Positions 37,263 through 46,042 of a DNA stretch of 64,000 nucleotides are shown here, in pieces (positions within the stretch are counted from its first letter, which is position 1; every line of letters starts with the position of its first letter). Under the pieces are notes generated by a model. That model worked only from the letters and a program-made list of their open reading frames with translations. It was not told the DNA's origin and did not search any database. A program made the translations under genes and the position numbers. Location of the stretch: positions 62,001 to 126,000 of the forward strand of contig NZ_SBKQ01000002.1 in the NCBI RefSeq assembly GCF_004122145.1, in the 5' to 3' direction. The stretch is from Flavobacterium piscinae (GTDB lineage Bacteria > Bacteroidota > Bacteroidia > Flavobacteriales > Flavobacteriaceae).

Positions 37263-37325
37263 CCCCGATTGCAGCGGTATCCTTTTTGTGTAGCTTGCGA
37301 AACAAAAGATATAGCGGAAAACGGG
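37263..37325. repeat. Imperfect long palindrome, probable dispersed intergenic repeat
   Basis: CCCG (37264-37267) pairs with CGGG (37322-37325). Inside, GC (37274-37275) pairs with GC (37314-37315), TATC (37278-37281) with GATA (37308-37311), and TTTT (37283-37286) with AAAA (37304-37307). The signature AGCGGTATCCTTTTTGTG ... AAAAGATATAGCGG resembles, from memory, a family of short palindromic repeats seen many times in Flavobacterium intergenic DNA. Only one copy lies in this window. Confidence 0.5.
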
Positions 37326-37390
37326 AACATGGTTTCCTGAAAAAGCCCAAGCCATTCGCTTCTGAAACTGAAATAAATTCAGCTTGAATC

Positions 37391-37426
37391 AAAAAAAAAG
37401 GACAAACTCGAAAGTTTATCCTTTTT
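37391..37426 (-). terminator. Terminator at the end of the ribosomal super-cluster (after rplQ)
   Basis: A 14-bp stem with one mismatch (37395-37408 with 37413-37426) and tetraloop CGAA is followed on the minus strand by a T-run. It lies 23 bp past the rplQ stop. Confidence 0.85.
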
Positions 37427-37448
37427 GATTATTTGATAATGAATTTCA

Positions 37449-37955
37449 TTATTCAGTCGCTTCGGTTGTTGGAGTTGAATCAGCAGCCGGTGCTTCCGGT
37501 TCTTTTGCTTCCGGAGTAGTAGTTTCAGCTTTTTTAGCTTTACCACCACGACGGCTTTTTGCTTTTTTCTCTTCTTTTTTACCTCCGTTGTATAGTTCGT
37601 TGAAATCTACTAATTCGATCATCGCCATGTCAGCGTTATCTCCCAAACGATTTCCTAACTTGATGATACGTGTGTAACCGCCCGGACGGTCGCCTACTTT
37701 TGCAGCCACTTCTCTAAAAAGCTCAGTCACAGCATATTTATTTCTCAAGTAAGCAAAAACAATACGTCTGTTGTGCGTAGTATCTTCTTTCGATTTGGTA
37801 ATCAATGGTTCAACAAATTGTTTCAATGCTTTTGCTTTGGCAACTGTTGTATTGATTCTTTTGTGTTCAATTAATGAACAAGCCATGTTCGCTAACATTG
37901 ATCTTCTGTGACCTTGTTGTCTGCTTAAATGGTTTACTTTTTTTCCGTGTCTCAT
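37449..37955 (-). CDS. rplQ: 50S ribosomal protein L17
   Basis: The conserved L17 core is at residues 1-~118, beginning [20 protein letters not shown], with [20 protein letters not shown] near 85-105. L17 lies near the exit tunnel on the 50S solvent side. The C-terminal ~45 residues are an extension absent from the E. coli protein (127 aa): first Lys/Arg-rich ([19 protein letters not shown]), then Pro/Glu/Thr/Ala-rich. It is the last gene of the cluster, 63 bp after rpoA, and a strong terminator follows. Confidence 0.97.
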   Translation of the reverse strand: MRHGKKVNHLSRQQGHRRSMLANMACSLIEHKRINTTVAKAKALKQFVEPLITKSKEDTTHNRRIVFAYLRNKYAVTELFREVAAKVGDRPGGYTRIIKLGNRLGDNADMAMIELVDFNELYNGGKKEEKKAKSRRGGKAKKAETTTPEAKEPEAPAADSTPTTEATE

Positions 37956-38018
37956 GACGTGTTTTTTTTAACCTTCATCTTGCTTCAATCCGCTTTGGAG
38001 AGCAAAATATGAAGTAAT

Positions 38019-39011
38019 TTATTCTTTATCTAGTTTATATTTTGACAAATCCATTCCGAAATGTAAGTTTTTGATTGCTACAAGCTCATCCAGCTCGGTC
38101 AATGATTTCTTACCGAAATTGCGGAATTTCATCAAGTCATTTTTATTGAATGATACTAAATCACCTAATGTATCAACTTCAGCCGCTTTCAAACAATTCA
38201 ATGCTCTTACAGAAAGATCCATATCAACAAGCTTTGTTTTAAGCAATTGTCTCATGTGTAATGACTCTTCGTCATAGGATTCTGTTTGTGCAATTTCGTC
38301 TGCTTCTAAAGTGATTCTCTCATCTGAGAACAACATGAAATGGTGAATTAAAACTTTGGCAGCTTCTGTTAAAGCGTCTTTTGGATTAATTGAACCATCA
38401 GTTTTGATTTCGAAAACTAATTTTTCATAATCTGTTTTTTGCTCAACACGGAAGTTTTCGATTGCATATTTTACATTTTTGATTGGTGTAAAAATAGAAT
38501 CGGTGAAAATGGTTCCGATGGCTGCGTTTTGTTTTTTGTTTTCTTCTGCAGGAACATATCCTCTCCCTTTTTCGATGGTTAACTCCATATTGATGTTAAC
38601 TTTAGAATCAAGATTACAGATAATCAATTCAGGATTTAAAACTTGGAAACCTGAAATGAATTTTTGAAAATCACCAGCTGTAATTTGTTCTTTACCAGAG
38701 ATAGAGATGGTCACGGTTTCGTTGTCAACTTCTTCAATTTGACGTTTGAAACGAACTTGTTTTAAGTTCAAAATGATTTCGGTAACATCTTCTACTACTC
38801 CGGAGATGGTAGAAAACTCGTGATCTACACCTTCGATACGTACAGATGTAATTGCATATCCTTCAAGAGCGGAAAGCAAAACTCTTCTAAGTGCATTACC
38901 AACAGTCAATCCGTAACCAGGTTCTAAAGGTCTGAATTCAAACTTACCTTCAAAATCGGTTGAATCGATCATGATAACTTTATCGGGCTTCTGAAAATTA
39001 AATATTGCCAT
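38019..39011 (-). CDS. rpoA: DNA-directed RNA polymerase alpha subunit
   Basis: The alpha dimer nucleates RNA polymerase assembly; its C-terminal domain contacts promoter DNA and activators. I place the start at ATG 39011, giving [16 protein letters not shown], the usual flavobacterial N-terminus and 330 residues. An in-frame ATG at 39029 adds six hydrophobic residues and would leave only 3 nt to rpsD. The N-terminal domain (~1-230) shows [19 protein letters not shown]. The C-terminal domain (~250-320) shows [19 protein letters not shown] with the helix-hairpin-helix and [13 protein letters not shown]. It follows rpsD and precedes rplQ, the conserved alpha-operon order. Confidence 0.97.
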   Translation of the reverse strand: MAIFNFQKPDKVIMIDSTDFEGKFEFRPLEPGYGLTVGNALRRVLLSALEGYAITSVRIEGVDHEFSTISGVVEDVTEIILNLKQVRFKRQIEEVDNETVTISISGKEQITAGDFQKFISGFQVLNPELIICNLDSKVNINMELTIEKGRGYVPAEENKKQNAAIGTIFTDSIFTPIKNVKYAIENFRVEQKTDYEKLVFEIKTDGSINPKDALTEAAKVLIHHFMLFSDERITLEADEIAQTESYDEESLHMRQLLKTKLVDMDLSVRALNCLKAAEVDTLGDLVSFNKNDLMKFRNFGKKSLTELDELVAIKNLHFGMDLSKYKLDKE

Positions 39012-39032
39012 AATTACGACTACTGTCAATTA

Positions 39033-39638
39033 TTATTTGTTGTATAACTCAACGATTAGTTGTTCTTTGATGTTTTCTGGGATTTGTAAACGTTGTGGTA
39101 CGGTTACAAAAGTACCTTCTTTGGTATCATTGTTCCAAGTGATCCACTCATATACTTTGCTAGCACTTGCTAACGAATTGTTGATAGCTTCAACAGATTT
39201 AGATTTTTCACGAACAGCTACTTTATCGCCTGGTTTTAGGTGGTAAGAAGGAACATTCACGATTTCACCATTTACAGTGATGTGTCTGTGTCCAACGATT
39301 TGACGAGCTGCTCTTCTTGAAGGAGCAATACCCATTCTGTAAACCACGTTGTCTAAACGAGCTTCGCAAAGTTGTAAAAGGATTTCACCGGTTACACCTT
39401 TTGATGCTGCTGCTTTTTCAAATAAATTTCTGAATTGTTTTTCAAGAATTCCGTAAGTGTACTTTGCTTTTTGCTTTTCCATCAACTGAACTGCATATTC
39501 AGATTTTTTTCCTCTTCTTTTGGCTAAACCATGTTGCCCTGGAGGGTAATTTCTTTTTTCGAAGGCTTTGTCTTCTCCGAAGATAGCTTCGCCAAATTTA
39601 CGAGCTATTTTAGTTTTTGGACCAGTATATCTTGCCAT
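39033..39638 (-). CDS. rpsD: 30S ribosomal protein S4
   Basis: Primary 16S rRNA binder that nucleates assembly of the 30S body and, in E. coli, represses its own operon. At 201 residues it has normal length. It shows [20 protein letters not shown] (~31-50), [14 protein letters not shown], and an S4 RNA-binding domain at ~91-155 ([33 protein letters not shown]). The N-terminus has no Cys cluster, so it is of the zinc-free type. It is preceded by an unusually long, structured 117-bp spacer that may serve as an autoregulatory leader. Confidence 0.97.
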   Translation of the reverse strand: MARYTGPKTKIARKFGEAIFGEDKAFEKRNYPPGQHGLAKRRGKKSEYAVQLMEKQKAKYTYGILEKQFRNLFEKAAASKGVTGEILLQLCEARLDNVVYRMGIAPSRRAARQIVGHRHITVNGEIVNVPSYHLKPGDKVAVREKSKSVEAINNSLASASKVYEWITWNNDTKEGTFVTVPQRLQIPENIKEQLIVELYNK

Positions 39639-39755
39639 TTTAAATTGTTTTAAGGTAGTGATTATGAATTCAGGTCAAATCCTTCGATAATCAGTCTCTA
39701 CCTTGGGTTATACTTAAATAAAAATTATAAAGAACTGAAATAAATCAGTTAATCA
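39639..39755 (-). promoter_or_regulatory. Structured leader upstream of rpsD (candidate S4-responsive leader)
   Basis: Within a cluster where most gaps are under 25 bp, this 117-bp gap contains an imperfect hairpin: AAGGTAG (39652-39658) pairs with CTACCTT (39698-39704) and GATTAT (39660-39665) with ATAATC (39687-39692), with a possible inner AGG/CCT pair. It ends ~14 bp before the rpsD start. S4 autoregulation at mRNA leaders is established in E. coli and B. subtilis, and leader candidates have been described for Bacteroidetes. I cannot test whether this one matches them. Confidence 0.5.
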
Positions 39756-40139
39756 TTAAACTCTTCTTCTTTTTGGAGGTCTACATCCGTTGTGTGGCAT
39801 TGGAGTAACGTCGATAATTTCTGTTACTTCGATTCCACCGTTATGGATTGAACGGATAGCAGACTCACGTCCGTTACCTGGTCCTTTCACATACACTTTT
39901 ACTTTCTTTAATCCAGCCTCAAGTGCTACTTTTGAACAATCTTCTGCAGCCATTTGTGCAGCATATGGTGTGTTCTTTTTAGATCCTCTAAAACCCATTT
40001 TACCGGCAGAAGACCAAGAAATTACTTCCCCTTTTTTATTCGTAAGGGAAATAATAATATTGTTAAAAGTTGCATTAATATGAGCTTCACCCGTTGATTC
40101 AACGATAACTTTACGTTTTTTTGTTGTTGTCTTAGCCAT
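39756..40139 (-). CDS. rpsK: 30S ribosomal protein S11
   Basis: Forms part of the 30S platform and contacts the 16S rRNA near the E site. The 127 residues match the family. Visible are the N-terminal [20 protein letters not shown], then [51 protein letters not shown], and the hallmark C-terminus [12 protein letters not shown]. It is 8 bp downstream of rpsM and in the same transcription unit. Confidence 0.98.
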   Translation of the reverse strand: MAKTTTKKRKVIVESTGEAHINATFNNIIISLTNKKGEVISWSSAGKMGFRGSKKNTPYAAQMAAEDCSKVALEAGLKKVKVYVKGPGNGRESAIRSIHNGGIEVTEIIDVTPMPHNGCRPPKRRRV

Positions 40140-40147
40140 ATTACTTA

Positions 40148-40522
40148 TTATTTAGTTGCTTTTTTCTTGTTAGCAACAGTTTTTCTTTTACCTTTTCTTG
40201 TTCTTGAATTGTTTTTAGTTCTTTGTCCTCTTAACGGAAGACCAGCTCTATGACGGATTCCTCTGTAACATCCAATGTCCATAAGACGTTTGATGTGTAG
40301 GGAAACTTCTGAACGCAATTCTCCTTCAATTTTGTAATAGGATACGGCGTCACGGATTCCTCCAATTTCGTCGTCATTCCAATCTTGAACTTTCTTGTCT
40401 TGACTAACTTGAGCTTTTTCTAAAATCTCAATAGCTCTGCTTTTACCGATACCGAAGATATAGGTTAAAGCAATAACTCCTCTTTTGTTTTTAGGTATAT
40501 CTACCCCTGCGATTCTTGCCAT
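40148..40522 (-). CDS. rpsM: 30S ribosomal protein S13
   Basis: Located in the 30S head, it contacts the P-site tRNA and forms intersubunit bridges with L5. The 124 residues contain [20 protein letters not shown], the helix-hairpin-helix region [14 protein letters not shown], and the signature [19 protein letters not shown] with a basic tail ([18 protein letters not shown]). Two bases separate it from rpmJ upstream. Confidence 0.98.
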   Translation of the reverse strand: MARIAGVDIPKNKRGVIALTYIFGIGKSRAIEILEKAQVSQDKKVQDWNDDEIGGIRDAVSYYKIEGELRSEVSLHIKRLMDIGCYRGIRHRAGLPLRGQRTKNNSRTRKGKRKTVANKKKATK

Positions 40523-40524
40523 AA

Positions 40525-40641
40525 TTATCCTTGTCTTTGTTTAAATCTAGGATTCTTTTTGTTAATAACGTACAATCTGCCTTTTCTGCGAACGATTACG
40601 CATTCGGCACTTCTTTTCTTTACTGATGCTCTTACTTTCAT
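40525..40641 (-). CDS. rpmJ: 50S ribosomal protein L36, zinc-free form
   Basis: A 38-residue ORF from ATG 40641 to TAA 40525. The N-terminal half reads [20 protein letters not shown] and the C-terminal half ends NPRFKQRQG. These are L36 hallmarks. Zinc-binding L36 has three Cys and one His; here only one Cys remains and no His, so this is the C-minus form that folds without zinc. It lies between infA (12 bp upstream) and rpsM (2 bp downstream), exactly where rpmJ is expected. Confidence 0.95.
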   Translation of the reverse strand: MKVRASVKKRSAECVIVRRKGRLYVINKKNPRFKQRQG

Positions 40642-40653
40642 TGTGAAATAGCT

Positions 40654-40869
40654 TTAATATCTATAAGTAATTCTTGCTTTTGTCAGGTCGTAAGGGCTCA
40701 TTTCCAATTTAACTTTATCACCAGGTAATAATTTAATATAATGCATACGCATTTTACCGGAAATATGAGCAATCACAACGTGACCATTTTCTAATTCTAC
40801 GCGGAACATTGCATTTGATAATGCTTCGATGATTGATCCGTCTTGTTCTATTGCTGATTGTTTTGCCAT
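40654..40869 (-). CDS. infA: Translation initiation factor IF-1
   Basis: Binds the 30S A site during initiation, blocking tRNA entry and helping IF-2 and IF-3. The 71-residue single OB-fold is of normal size. It shows [60 protein letters not shown] and a terminal TYRY. secY ends 5 bp upstream. The start is preceded only by AT-rich sequence with no Shine-Dalgarno, as usual in Flavobacteria. Confidence 0.98.
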   Translation of the reverse strand: MAKQSAIEQDGSIIEALSNAMFRVELENGHVVIAHISGKMRMHYIKLLPGDKVKLEMSPYDLTKARITYRY

Positions 40870-40874
40870 AAAAA

Positions 40875-42221
40875 TTAAGCTACCGCTTTTCTATTTTTAC
40901 CACTTTTCATTAAACCATCATAATGTCTATTCAACAAATAAGAATTTATCTGTTGCATAGTATCAATTGCAACTCCCACCATAATTAATAAGGATGTACC
41001 TCCGAAAAACATTCCCCAGTTTTGTTGAACTCCCATTAAATTAACAACAACCGCAGGAAATACTGCTATAATTGCTAAGAAAAGAGAACCCGGTAATGTA
41101 ATTAAAGACATCACTTTATCTAAAAAGTCAGAAGTTTCTAATCCTGGTCTGATACCCGGAATAAATCCACCACTTCTTTTTAAATCATCTGCCATTTTAT
41201 TGGTTGGTACTGTAATTGCGGTGTAAAAATACGTGAAAACGATAATTAACAAAGCAAAAACTACATTGTACCAAAACCCAAACATATCACTAAAAGCTCC
41301 TGTAACGGATTGAGCCATTTCAGTGGATGAAAGACCAGCTACTGCAGCAGGAATAAACATAATTGCCTGTGCAAAAATAATAGGCATTACTCCTGAAGCA
41401 TTGAGTTTCAAAGGAATAAATTGTCTATTACCACCGATCATATCTTGTTCAAAATCACCACCGGCTGTTCTTCTGGCATATTGAACCGGTATTTTTCTAA
41501 CCGCCATCACTAAAAGAATACTAGCTATGATAATTAATAACCAAAGAATAATTTCAAACACTAATTTTACCAAACCTCCTTGATCTTGTGTTACTGTGGA
41601 AACAAATTCTTGCAAAAAAGCTTCCGGTAAACGGGCTATGATACCTACCATAATTAATAAGGAGATACCGTTACCAATTCCTTTATCAGTAATTTTTTCA
41701 CCTAACCACATCGCAAAAATAGTTCCTGTTACAAGAATAACTACAGCTGAAAAGAGGAATGAGAATGAATTAAATCCTAATAAAAATGCTTCGGATGGTA
41801 AGGTTCTGTACAAATTATAAATGTATCCAGGTCCTTGTACTAAAGTGATAGCAATCGTTAACCAACGTGTAATCTGATTGATTTTTTTTCTACCACTCTC
41901 ACCGTCCTTTTGCAGTTTTTGTAAATAAGGAACTGCGATTCCCATTAATTGCACCACAATGGATGCAGAAATGTAGGGCATAATTCCCAAGGCAAAAACA
42001 GATGCTTGTGAAAATGCTCCTCCGGTAAACATATTTAGAATCGAACCGATCCCTTGGTCTGTTTGCGATGCTAAACCTTCTAACTTAGTGGCATCGATTC
42101 CCGGTAAAGTAACCTGTGCTCCAAAACGATATACTAAGAGTAAACCTAAAGTAACCATAATTCGGTTCTTCAGTTCTTCTATTTTCCATACGTTTGCGAG
42201 TGCTTCAAAAAATTTCTTCAT
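40875..42221 (-). CDS. secY: Preprotein translocase channel subunit SecY
   Basis: Inner-membrane channel of the Sec translocon, working with SecE, SecG and SecA. It is the exit route for all signal-peptide proteins in this window before their outer-membrane or T9SS steps. The 448-residue chain has about ten hydrophobic segments. Family features are [20 protein letters not shown] at the N-terminus, a plug-region segment [40 protein letters not shown] in the cytoplasmic loop, KIPVQYARR, and [12 protein letters not shown] in the cytoplasmic loop before the last helices. It sits between rplO and infA in the conserved spc order. Confidence 0.98.
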   Translation of the reverse strand: MKKFFEALANVWKIEELKNRIMVTLGLLLVYRFGAQVTLPGIDATKLEGLASQTDQGIGSILNMFTGGAFSQASVFALGIMPYISASIVVQLMGIAVPYLQKLQKDGESGRKKINQITRWLTIAITLVQGPGYIYNLYRTLPSEAFLLGFNSFSFLFSAVVILVTGTIFAMWLGEKITDKGIGNGISLLIMVGIIARLPEAFLQEFVSTVTQDQGGLVKLVFEIILWLLIIIASILLVMAVRKIPVQYARRTAGGDFEQDMIGGNRQFIPLKLNASGVMPIIFAQAIMFIPAAVAGLSSTEMAQSVTGAFSDMFGFWYNVVFALLIIVFTYFYTAITVPTNKMADDLKRSGGFIPGIRPGLETSDFLDKVMSLITLPGSLFLAIIAVFPAVVVNLMGVQQNWGMFFGGTSLLIMVGVAIDTMQQINSYLLNRHYDGLMKSGKNRKAVA

Positions 42222-42233
42222 ACAGTCAGTAAA

Positions 42234-42686
42234 TTATAAAGTTACGGCTTCACCACCGGCAGCTTCAATTGCTGCTTTTGCAGTAGCAGTAAATTTGTGA
42301 GCGGTTACTTTTAATTTCGCTTTTAATTCACCTCGACCTAATACTTTTACCAATTCGTTTTTAGTAGCTAAACGATTGTCAATGATAGTAGCAAAATCTA
42401 CTGTATCAGTAACTGTTCCGTTATCCACTAAAGCTTGTAGTGTATCAAGGTTGATTCCTTGATAATCTACTCTATTGATATTTTTAAATCCAAACTTAGG
42501 TACTCGTCTTTGAAGTGGCATTTGCCCTCCTTCAAAACCAATCTTTTTAGAATAACCAGAACGAGATTTTGCTCCTTTGTGACCACGTGACGCAGTTCCA
42601 CCTTTACCGGATCCTTCTCCTCTACCTAATCGTTTATTTTGGTTGTGTGTTGAACCTTCAGCTGGTTGTAAGTTACTTAAATTCAT
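42234..42686 (-). CDS. rplO: 50S ribosomal protein L15
   Basis: Late-assembling 50S protein that contacts 23S rRNA near the peptidyl-transferase region. The 150 residues begin MNLSNLQPAEGSTHNQNKRL, followed by the Gly/Lys-rich GRGEGSGKGGTASRGHKGAK and GYSKKIGFEGGQMPLQRRVP. The C-terminal globular part ends AKAAIEAAGGEAVTL. It precedes secY by 12 bp. Confidence 0.97.
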   Translation of the reverse strand: MNLSNLQPAEGSTHNQNKRLGRGEGSGKGGTASRGHKGAKSRSGYSKKIGFEGGQMPLQRRVPKFGFKNINRVDYQGINLDTLQALVDNGTVTDTVDFATIIDNRLATKNELVKVLGRGELKAKLKVTAHKFTATAKAAIEAAGGEAVTL

Positions 42687-42697
42687 TTTGAATAGTG

Positions 42698-42880
42698 TTA
42701 TTTAGCTTCTTCTACAGAAACTAAGTGTTTAACTTTATTTACCATACCAAGGATAGCAGATGAATTTTCATGCTCTACTACTTGTCCTAATCTTTTAAGA
42801 CCCAAAGAAATCAATGTTCTCTTTTGAGTTTGAGGACAGTTGATTTGACTTTTTACTTGTTTTACTAAAATCTTTGACAT
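42698..42880 (-). CDS. rpmD: 50S ribosomal protein L30
   Basis: A 60-residue ferredoxin-like 50S protein. Visible are KILVKQVKSQINCPQTQKRT, LISLGLKRLGQVVEHENSSA and ILGMVNKVKHLVSVEEA, the expected L30 pattern and length. It lies between rpsE (14 bp upstream) and rplO (11 bp downstream). Confidence 0.96.
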   Translation of the reverse strand: MSKILVKQVKSQINCPQTQKRTLISLGLKRLGQVVEHENSSAILGMVNKVKHLVSVEEAK

Positions 42881-42894
42881 AATTTCCTTGTATA

Positions 42895-43419
42895 TTAACC
42901 TTTAAATACTTTCTCTAAAGAAATTCCTCTTTGCTTAGCTACTGTATAAGCACTTCTCATTTGAAGTAAAGCATCAAAAGTTGCTTTTACTACGTTGTGA
43001 GGATTTGAAGACCCTTGAGATTTTGATAATACATCGTGGATTCCAACTGACTCAAGTACCGCACGCACAGCACCACCGGCAATAACCCCGGTACCGTGAG
43101 ATGCTGGCATCAAGAAAACTCTCGCTCCACCAAATTTTCCTTTTTGTTCGTGAGGAACAGATTGACCACTTAAAGGAATTTTTACTAAATTTTTCTTTGC
43201 ATCTTCTACAGCCTTAGCAATTGCTTCTGATACATCTTTCGATTTTCCTAGTCCGTGACCAACAACTCCGTTTTCATCACCTACCACAACAATAGCAGAA
43301 AAACCAAATGCTCTACCACCTTTTGTTACTTTGGTAACACGATTTACACTTACCAAACGATCTTTTAATTCAAGACCACTAGGTTTTACTAACTCTACAT
43401 TTTTGTATTGACTATACAT
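42895..43419 (-). CDS. rpsE: 30S ribosomal protein S5
   Basis: Located at the back of the 30S body, it interacts with S4 and S8 and affects translational accuracy. The 174 residues include an N-terminal double-stranded-RNA-binding-like domain with [20 protein letters not shown] and [19 protein letters not shown], and the C-terminal domain with [20 protein letters not shown] and [12 protein letters not shown]. Six bases separate it from rplR. Confidence 0.98.
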   Translation of the reverse strand: MYSQYKNVELVKPSGLELKDRLVSVNRVTKVTKGGRAFGFSAIVVVGDENGVVGHGLGKSKDVSEAIAKAVEDAKKNLVKIPLSGQSVPHEQKGKFGGARVFLMPASHGTGVIAGGAVRAVLESVGIHDVLSKSQGSSNPHNVVKATFDALLQMRSAYTVAKQRGISLEKVFKG

Positions 43420-43425
43420 AATTTC

Positions 43426-43779
43426 TTAGAATTTAAGTCCGGCAGCTCTCGCTCCTTCTGCTAATGATTTAATACGACCGTGGTATAAGTAGCCTCCTCT
43501 ATCGAAAGTTACAGTTTCTATACCTGCTTTCAATGCTTTTTCAGCAACTAATTTTCCTACTGCGTTAGCTACTTCAACGTTTGTCCCTTTAGCATCTACT
43601 CCTTTATCTCTAGAGGAAGCGGCTAATAGCGTTACACCGTTTACGTCGTCTACTAATTGTGCGTAGATTTCTTTGTTACTTCTGAATACAGAAAGTCTTG
43701 GTTTAGTAGCAGTTCCGCTTACAATCTTTCTAATTCTGAACTTAATTCTCTGTCTTCTATCAGATTTTGTTAATGACAT
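43426..43779 (-). CDS. rplR: 50S ribosomal protein L18
   Basis: Binds 5S rRNA with L5 in the central protuberance. The 117-residue protein has the expected length. It shows [38 protein letters not shown] and the C-terminal signature [20 protein letters not shown]. It is 12 bp downstream of rplF in the spc segment. Confidence 0.98.
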   Translation of the reverse strand: MSLTKSDRRQRIKFRIRKIVSGTATKPRLSVFRSNKEIYAQLVDDVNGVTLLAASSRDKGVDAKGTNVEVANAVGKLVAEKALKAGIETVTFDRGGYLYHGRIKSLAEGARAAGLKF

Positions 43780-43791
43780 AATCTTACTTTT

Positions 43792-44334
43792 TTAAGCTGA
43801 TTTACCTGCTTTTCTTCTTAATACTTCACCTACGAATTTAACTCCTTTTCCTTTGTAAGGTTCTGGACGACGGAAACCTCTAATTTTAGCGGCAACCTGA
43901 CCTAAAAGTTGTTTATCGTGAGAGGTTAGTTTAACGATTGGGTTTTTACCTTTTTCTGAAATAGTTTCCAATTTAACTTCTGGAGCAATTTCTAAAATGA
44001 TATTGTGAGAAAATCCTAAAGCAAGATCTAATTTTTGACCTTGATTAGAAGCTCTGTACCCTACCCCTACTAACTCTAATTCTTTTGTAAAACCGGTAGA
44101 CACCCCATTAATCATGTTGCTGATTAAAGCTCTGTACAAACCATGTTTAGCTCTATGATCTTTGTGGTCTGATGTTCTTTCCACCAGTACTTGACCATCT
44201 TCAACTTTAACACTTACATCCGAAAACTCTTGTGTTAGTTGACCTAATTTCCCTTTTACTGTAATTACACCATCGTTAACTTCTAATGTTACGCCTGATG
44301 GAATTTCAACTGGATTTTTACCTATTCTTGACAT
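43792..44334 (-). CDS. rplF: 50S ribosomal protein L6
   Basis: Two-domain 50S protein near the factor-binding and sarcin-ricin region. The 180 residues begin SRIGKNPVEIPSGVTLEVND, and the second domain shows ELVGVGYRASNQGQKLDLAL with the C-terminal signature FRRPEPYKGKGVKFVGEVLR. It follows rpsH by 16 bp. Confidence 0.98.
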   Translation of the reverse strand: MSRIGKNPVEIPSGVTLEVNDGVITVKGKLGQLTQEFSDVSVKVEDGQVLVERTSDHKDHRAKHGLYRALISNMINGVSTGFTKELELVGVGYRASNQGQKLDLALGFSHNIILEIAPEVKLETISEKGKNPIVKLTSHDKQLLGQVAAKIRGFRRPEPYKGKGVKFVGEVLRRKAGKSA

Positions 44335-44350
44335 CGTTCAGTCTTATTTA

Positions 44351-44749
44351 TTAGTATACGTAACAAATTACCTCTCCACCAACATTTAATTGTTTCGCTT
44401 GCTTTCCGGTCATAAGACCCTTAGATGTTGAAACAATTGCAATTCCTAATCCGTTAAGGATTCTTGGTAGGCTAGAAGAACCTGCATATTTACGTAAACC
44501 TGGTTTACTAATTCTTTGGATATCTCTAATTACGGGCTCTTTCGTTACTTTATCGTACTTAAGAGCGATTTTGATTGTACCTTGCACAGTACTATCATCA
44601 AACTTGTAGCTTAGGATATAACCTTGATCGAATAAAATCTTTGTGATTTCTTTTTTAAGGTTAGAAGCAGGAATTTCCACCACTTTGTGATTGGCTTTCA
44701 CTGCATTTCTAACTCTTGTTAGATAATCTGCAATAGGATCTGTATACAT
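44351..44749 (-). CDS. rpsH: 30S ribosomal protein S8
   Basis: Primary 16S rRNA binder of the central domain; in E. coli it is also the translational repressor of the spc operon. The 132 residues begin MYTDPIADYLTRVRNAVKAN and show IPASNLKKEITKILFDQGYI, KPGLRKYAGSSSLPRILNG and VSTSKGLMTGKQAKQLNVGG. The preceding 140-bp spacer is much longer than its neighbours and is strongly structured, which makes autoregulation plausible at this point. Confidence 0.98.
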   Translation of the reverse strand: MYTDPIADYLTRVRNAVKANHKVVEIPASNLKKEITKILFDQGYILSYKFDDSTVQGTIKIALKYDKVTKEPVIRDIQRISKPGLRKYAGSSSLPRILNGLGIAIVSTSKGLMTGKQAKQLNVGGEVICYVY

Positions 44750-44889
44750 ATTTATAAAATTTTGGCAACGGTTTTCAGAGGAACTATTCCGCTGAACCTG
44801 AAACCATTAAACACATTTTTTAAAGTAGATAATTGTACGTTACCGGCAAAAATCCGGCAAATGTACAATTATCTGCTGAAATAAACTAA
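44750..44889 (-). promoter_or_regulatory. Structured spacer upstream of rpsH (candidate autoregulatory leader)
   Basis: A long hairpin spans 44827-44874: 15 paired bases (44827-44841 with 44860-44874, including one G-T pair), a small internal loop, then CCGG/CCGG (44843-44846 with 44854-44857) closing a CAAAAAT loop. A second nested hairpin lies nearer rpsH around 44773-44814 (outer GGTTTTCAG with CTGAAACC, inner GGAA with TTCC). Neither is followed by a minus-strand T-run, so they are not simple terminators. Placement directly before the gene of a known repressor ribosomal protein suggests S8 binding, which is inference. Confidence 0.5.
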
Positions 44890-45159
44890 CTACCAGCTAG
44901 CTTTCTTTACTCCTGGAATTAATCCTTGGTTAGCCATTTCACGAAAAGTTACACGTGAAATACCGAATTGTCTCATATACCCTCTTGGTCTTCCAGTTAA
45001 TTTACAACGATTGTGTAAACGAACCGGAGAAGCATTTCTCGGTAATTTTTGTAAGCCTTCATAATCTCCAGCTTCTAATAAAGCTTTTCTTTTTTCAGCA
45101 TACTTGTCTACCGCTTTTTGTCTTTTTACCTCGCGGGCTTTCATTGATTCTTTAGCCAT
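44890..45159 (-). CDS. rpsN: 30S ribosomal protein S14, zinc-free long form
   Basis: Component of the 30S head. The 89-residue length and sequence ([59 protein letters not shown]) identify the long type. The four-Cys zinc ribbon of short S14 is missing, with only one Cys present. It sits 3 bp downstream of rplE and is followed by the structured spacer before rpsH. Confidence 0.98.
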   Translation of the reverse strand: MAKESMKAREVKRQKAVDKYAEKRKALLEAGDYEGLQKLPRNASPVRLHNRCKLTGRPRGYMRQFGISRVTFREMANQGLIPGVKKASW

Positions 45160-45162
45160 ATC

Positions 45163-45714
45163 TTAATTCTTTTTAAAAGGTAATCCTAATTCTGCTAATA
45201 ATGATTTTGCTTCTTTGTCGGTTTTGGCCGTTGTAACGAAAGTAATATCCATTCCTGAAATTTTGTTTACTTTATCAATATCAATTTCCGGGAAAATGAT
45301 TTGCTCTAAAACGCCAAGATTGTAATTACCTCTTCCGTCAAAACCAGTTGCTTTAATTCCACCAAAATCTCTTACACGAGGTAAAGAAGATGTAATCAAT
45401 CTATCTAAAAATTCATACATTCTCTCACCACGCAAAGTAACCTTAGCACCAATTGGCATACCTTTTCTTAATTTAAATGACGCGACGTCCTTTTTTGAAA
45501 TAGTAGCTAAAGCTTTTTGACCAGTAATTTTTGTCAATTCGTCTACTGCATAATCAACTAATTTCTTGTCTGATACGGCAGCACCAACACCACGGCTTAC
45601 AACAATTTTTTCAAGTTTTGGAACTTGCATTATATTTTTGTAACCGAACTCTTCTTTCAAAGCAGGAATAACTCTGCTTTTATATTCTTCTTTTAGTCTA
45701 GGGATATAAGCCAT
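45163..45714 (-). CDS. rplE: 50S ribosomal protein L5
   Basis: Central-protuberance protein that binds 5S rRNA and contacts the P-site tRNA. The 183 residues contain [60 protein letters not shown] and [19 protein letters not shown]. It is 2 bp after rplX. In E. coli the S8-repressor site overlaps this gene's start; I see no comparable hairpin here. Confidence 0.98.
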   Translation of the reverse strand: MAYIPRLKEEYKSRVIPALKEEFGYKNIMQVPKLEKIVVSRGVGAAVSDKKLVDYAVDELTKITGQKALATISKKDVASFKLRKGMPIGAKVTLRGERMYEFLDRLITSSLPRVRDFGGIKATGFDGRGNYNLGVLEQIIFPEIDIDKVNKISGMDITFVTTAKTDKEAKSLLAELGLPFKKN

Positions 45715-45716
45715 TA

Positions 45717-46034
45717 CTATAATACTTGATTAGATTTTTTTGAAAATCTTACTTTCTTATCTCCTTCTACTTTAAAACCAACTTTCGTCACTTTCTTTGA
45801 CTTAGGGTCAATTAAAGATAAGTTTGATATTTGAATAGGAGCTTCTTTCTTTACGATTCCACCTTGAGGGTTTTTTGCACTAGGTTTTGTGTGAACAGAA
45901 ACCATGTTTGTACCTTCAACAATCGCTTTATTTGCATCTACGAAAACACGTAAAACTTTACCTTCAGCACCTTTATGGTCACCTGCGATAACTCTTACAA
46001 TATCTCCTGTTTTGATTTTTAACTTTGTCATCAT
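45717..46034 (-). CDS. rplX: 50S ribosomal protein L24
   Basis: Early 50S assembly initiator with a KOW motif. The sequence shows [40 protein letters not shown], and [20 protein letters not shown], at 105 residues from the first of two adjacent ATG codons (46034 and 46031). Either start is possible, and the protein differs by one Met. rplN lies 8 bp upstream. Confidence 0.97.
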   Translation of the reverse strand: MMTKLKIKTGDIVRVIAGDHKGAEGKVLRVFVDANKAIVEGTNMVSVHTKPSAKNPQGGIVKKEAPIQISNLSLIDPKSKKVTKVGFKVEGDKKVRFSKKSNQVL

Positions 46035-46042
46035 TAATCGAA

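Larger units (their letters stand above)
36967..37448. other. 482-bp intergenic spacer between rplQ and carA
   Basis: No credible ORF. It holds the carA leader with a possible -7 box, a short TGAGGyrCT/TGAGGCAC direct-repeat tract (37025-37060), a perfect GC-rich hairpin (37180-37198), a longer imperfect palindrome (37263-37325) and the rplQ terminator. The palindromes look like dispersed intergenic repeats rather than gene-specific signals. Confidence 0.6.

Noticed and set aside
39012..39029. Upstream ATG for rpoA
   Set aside because: It adds MTVVVI before the conserved MAIFNFQKP start and would leave almost no leader after rpsD.
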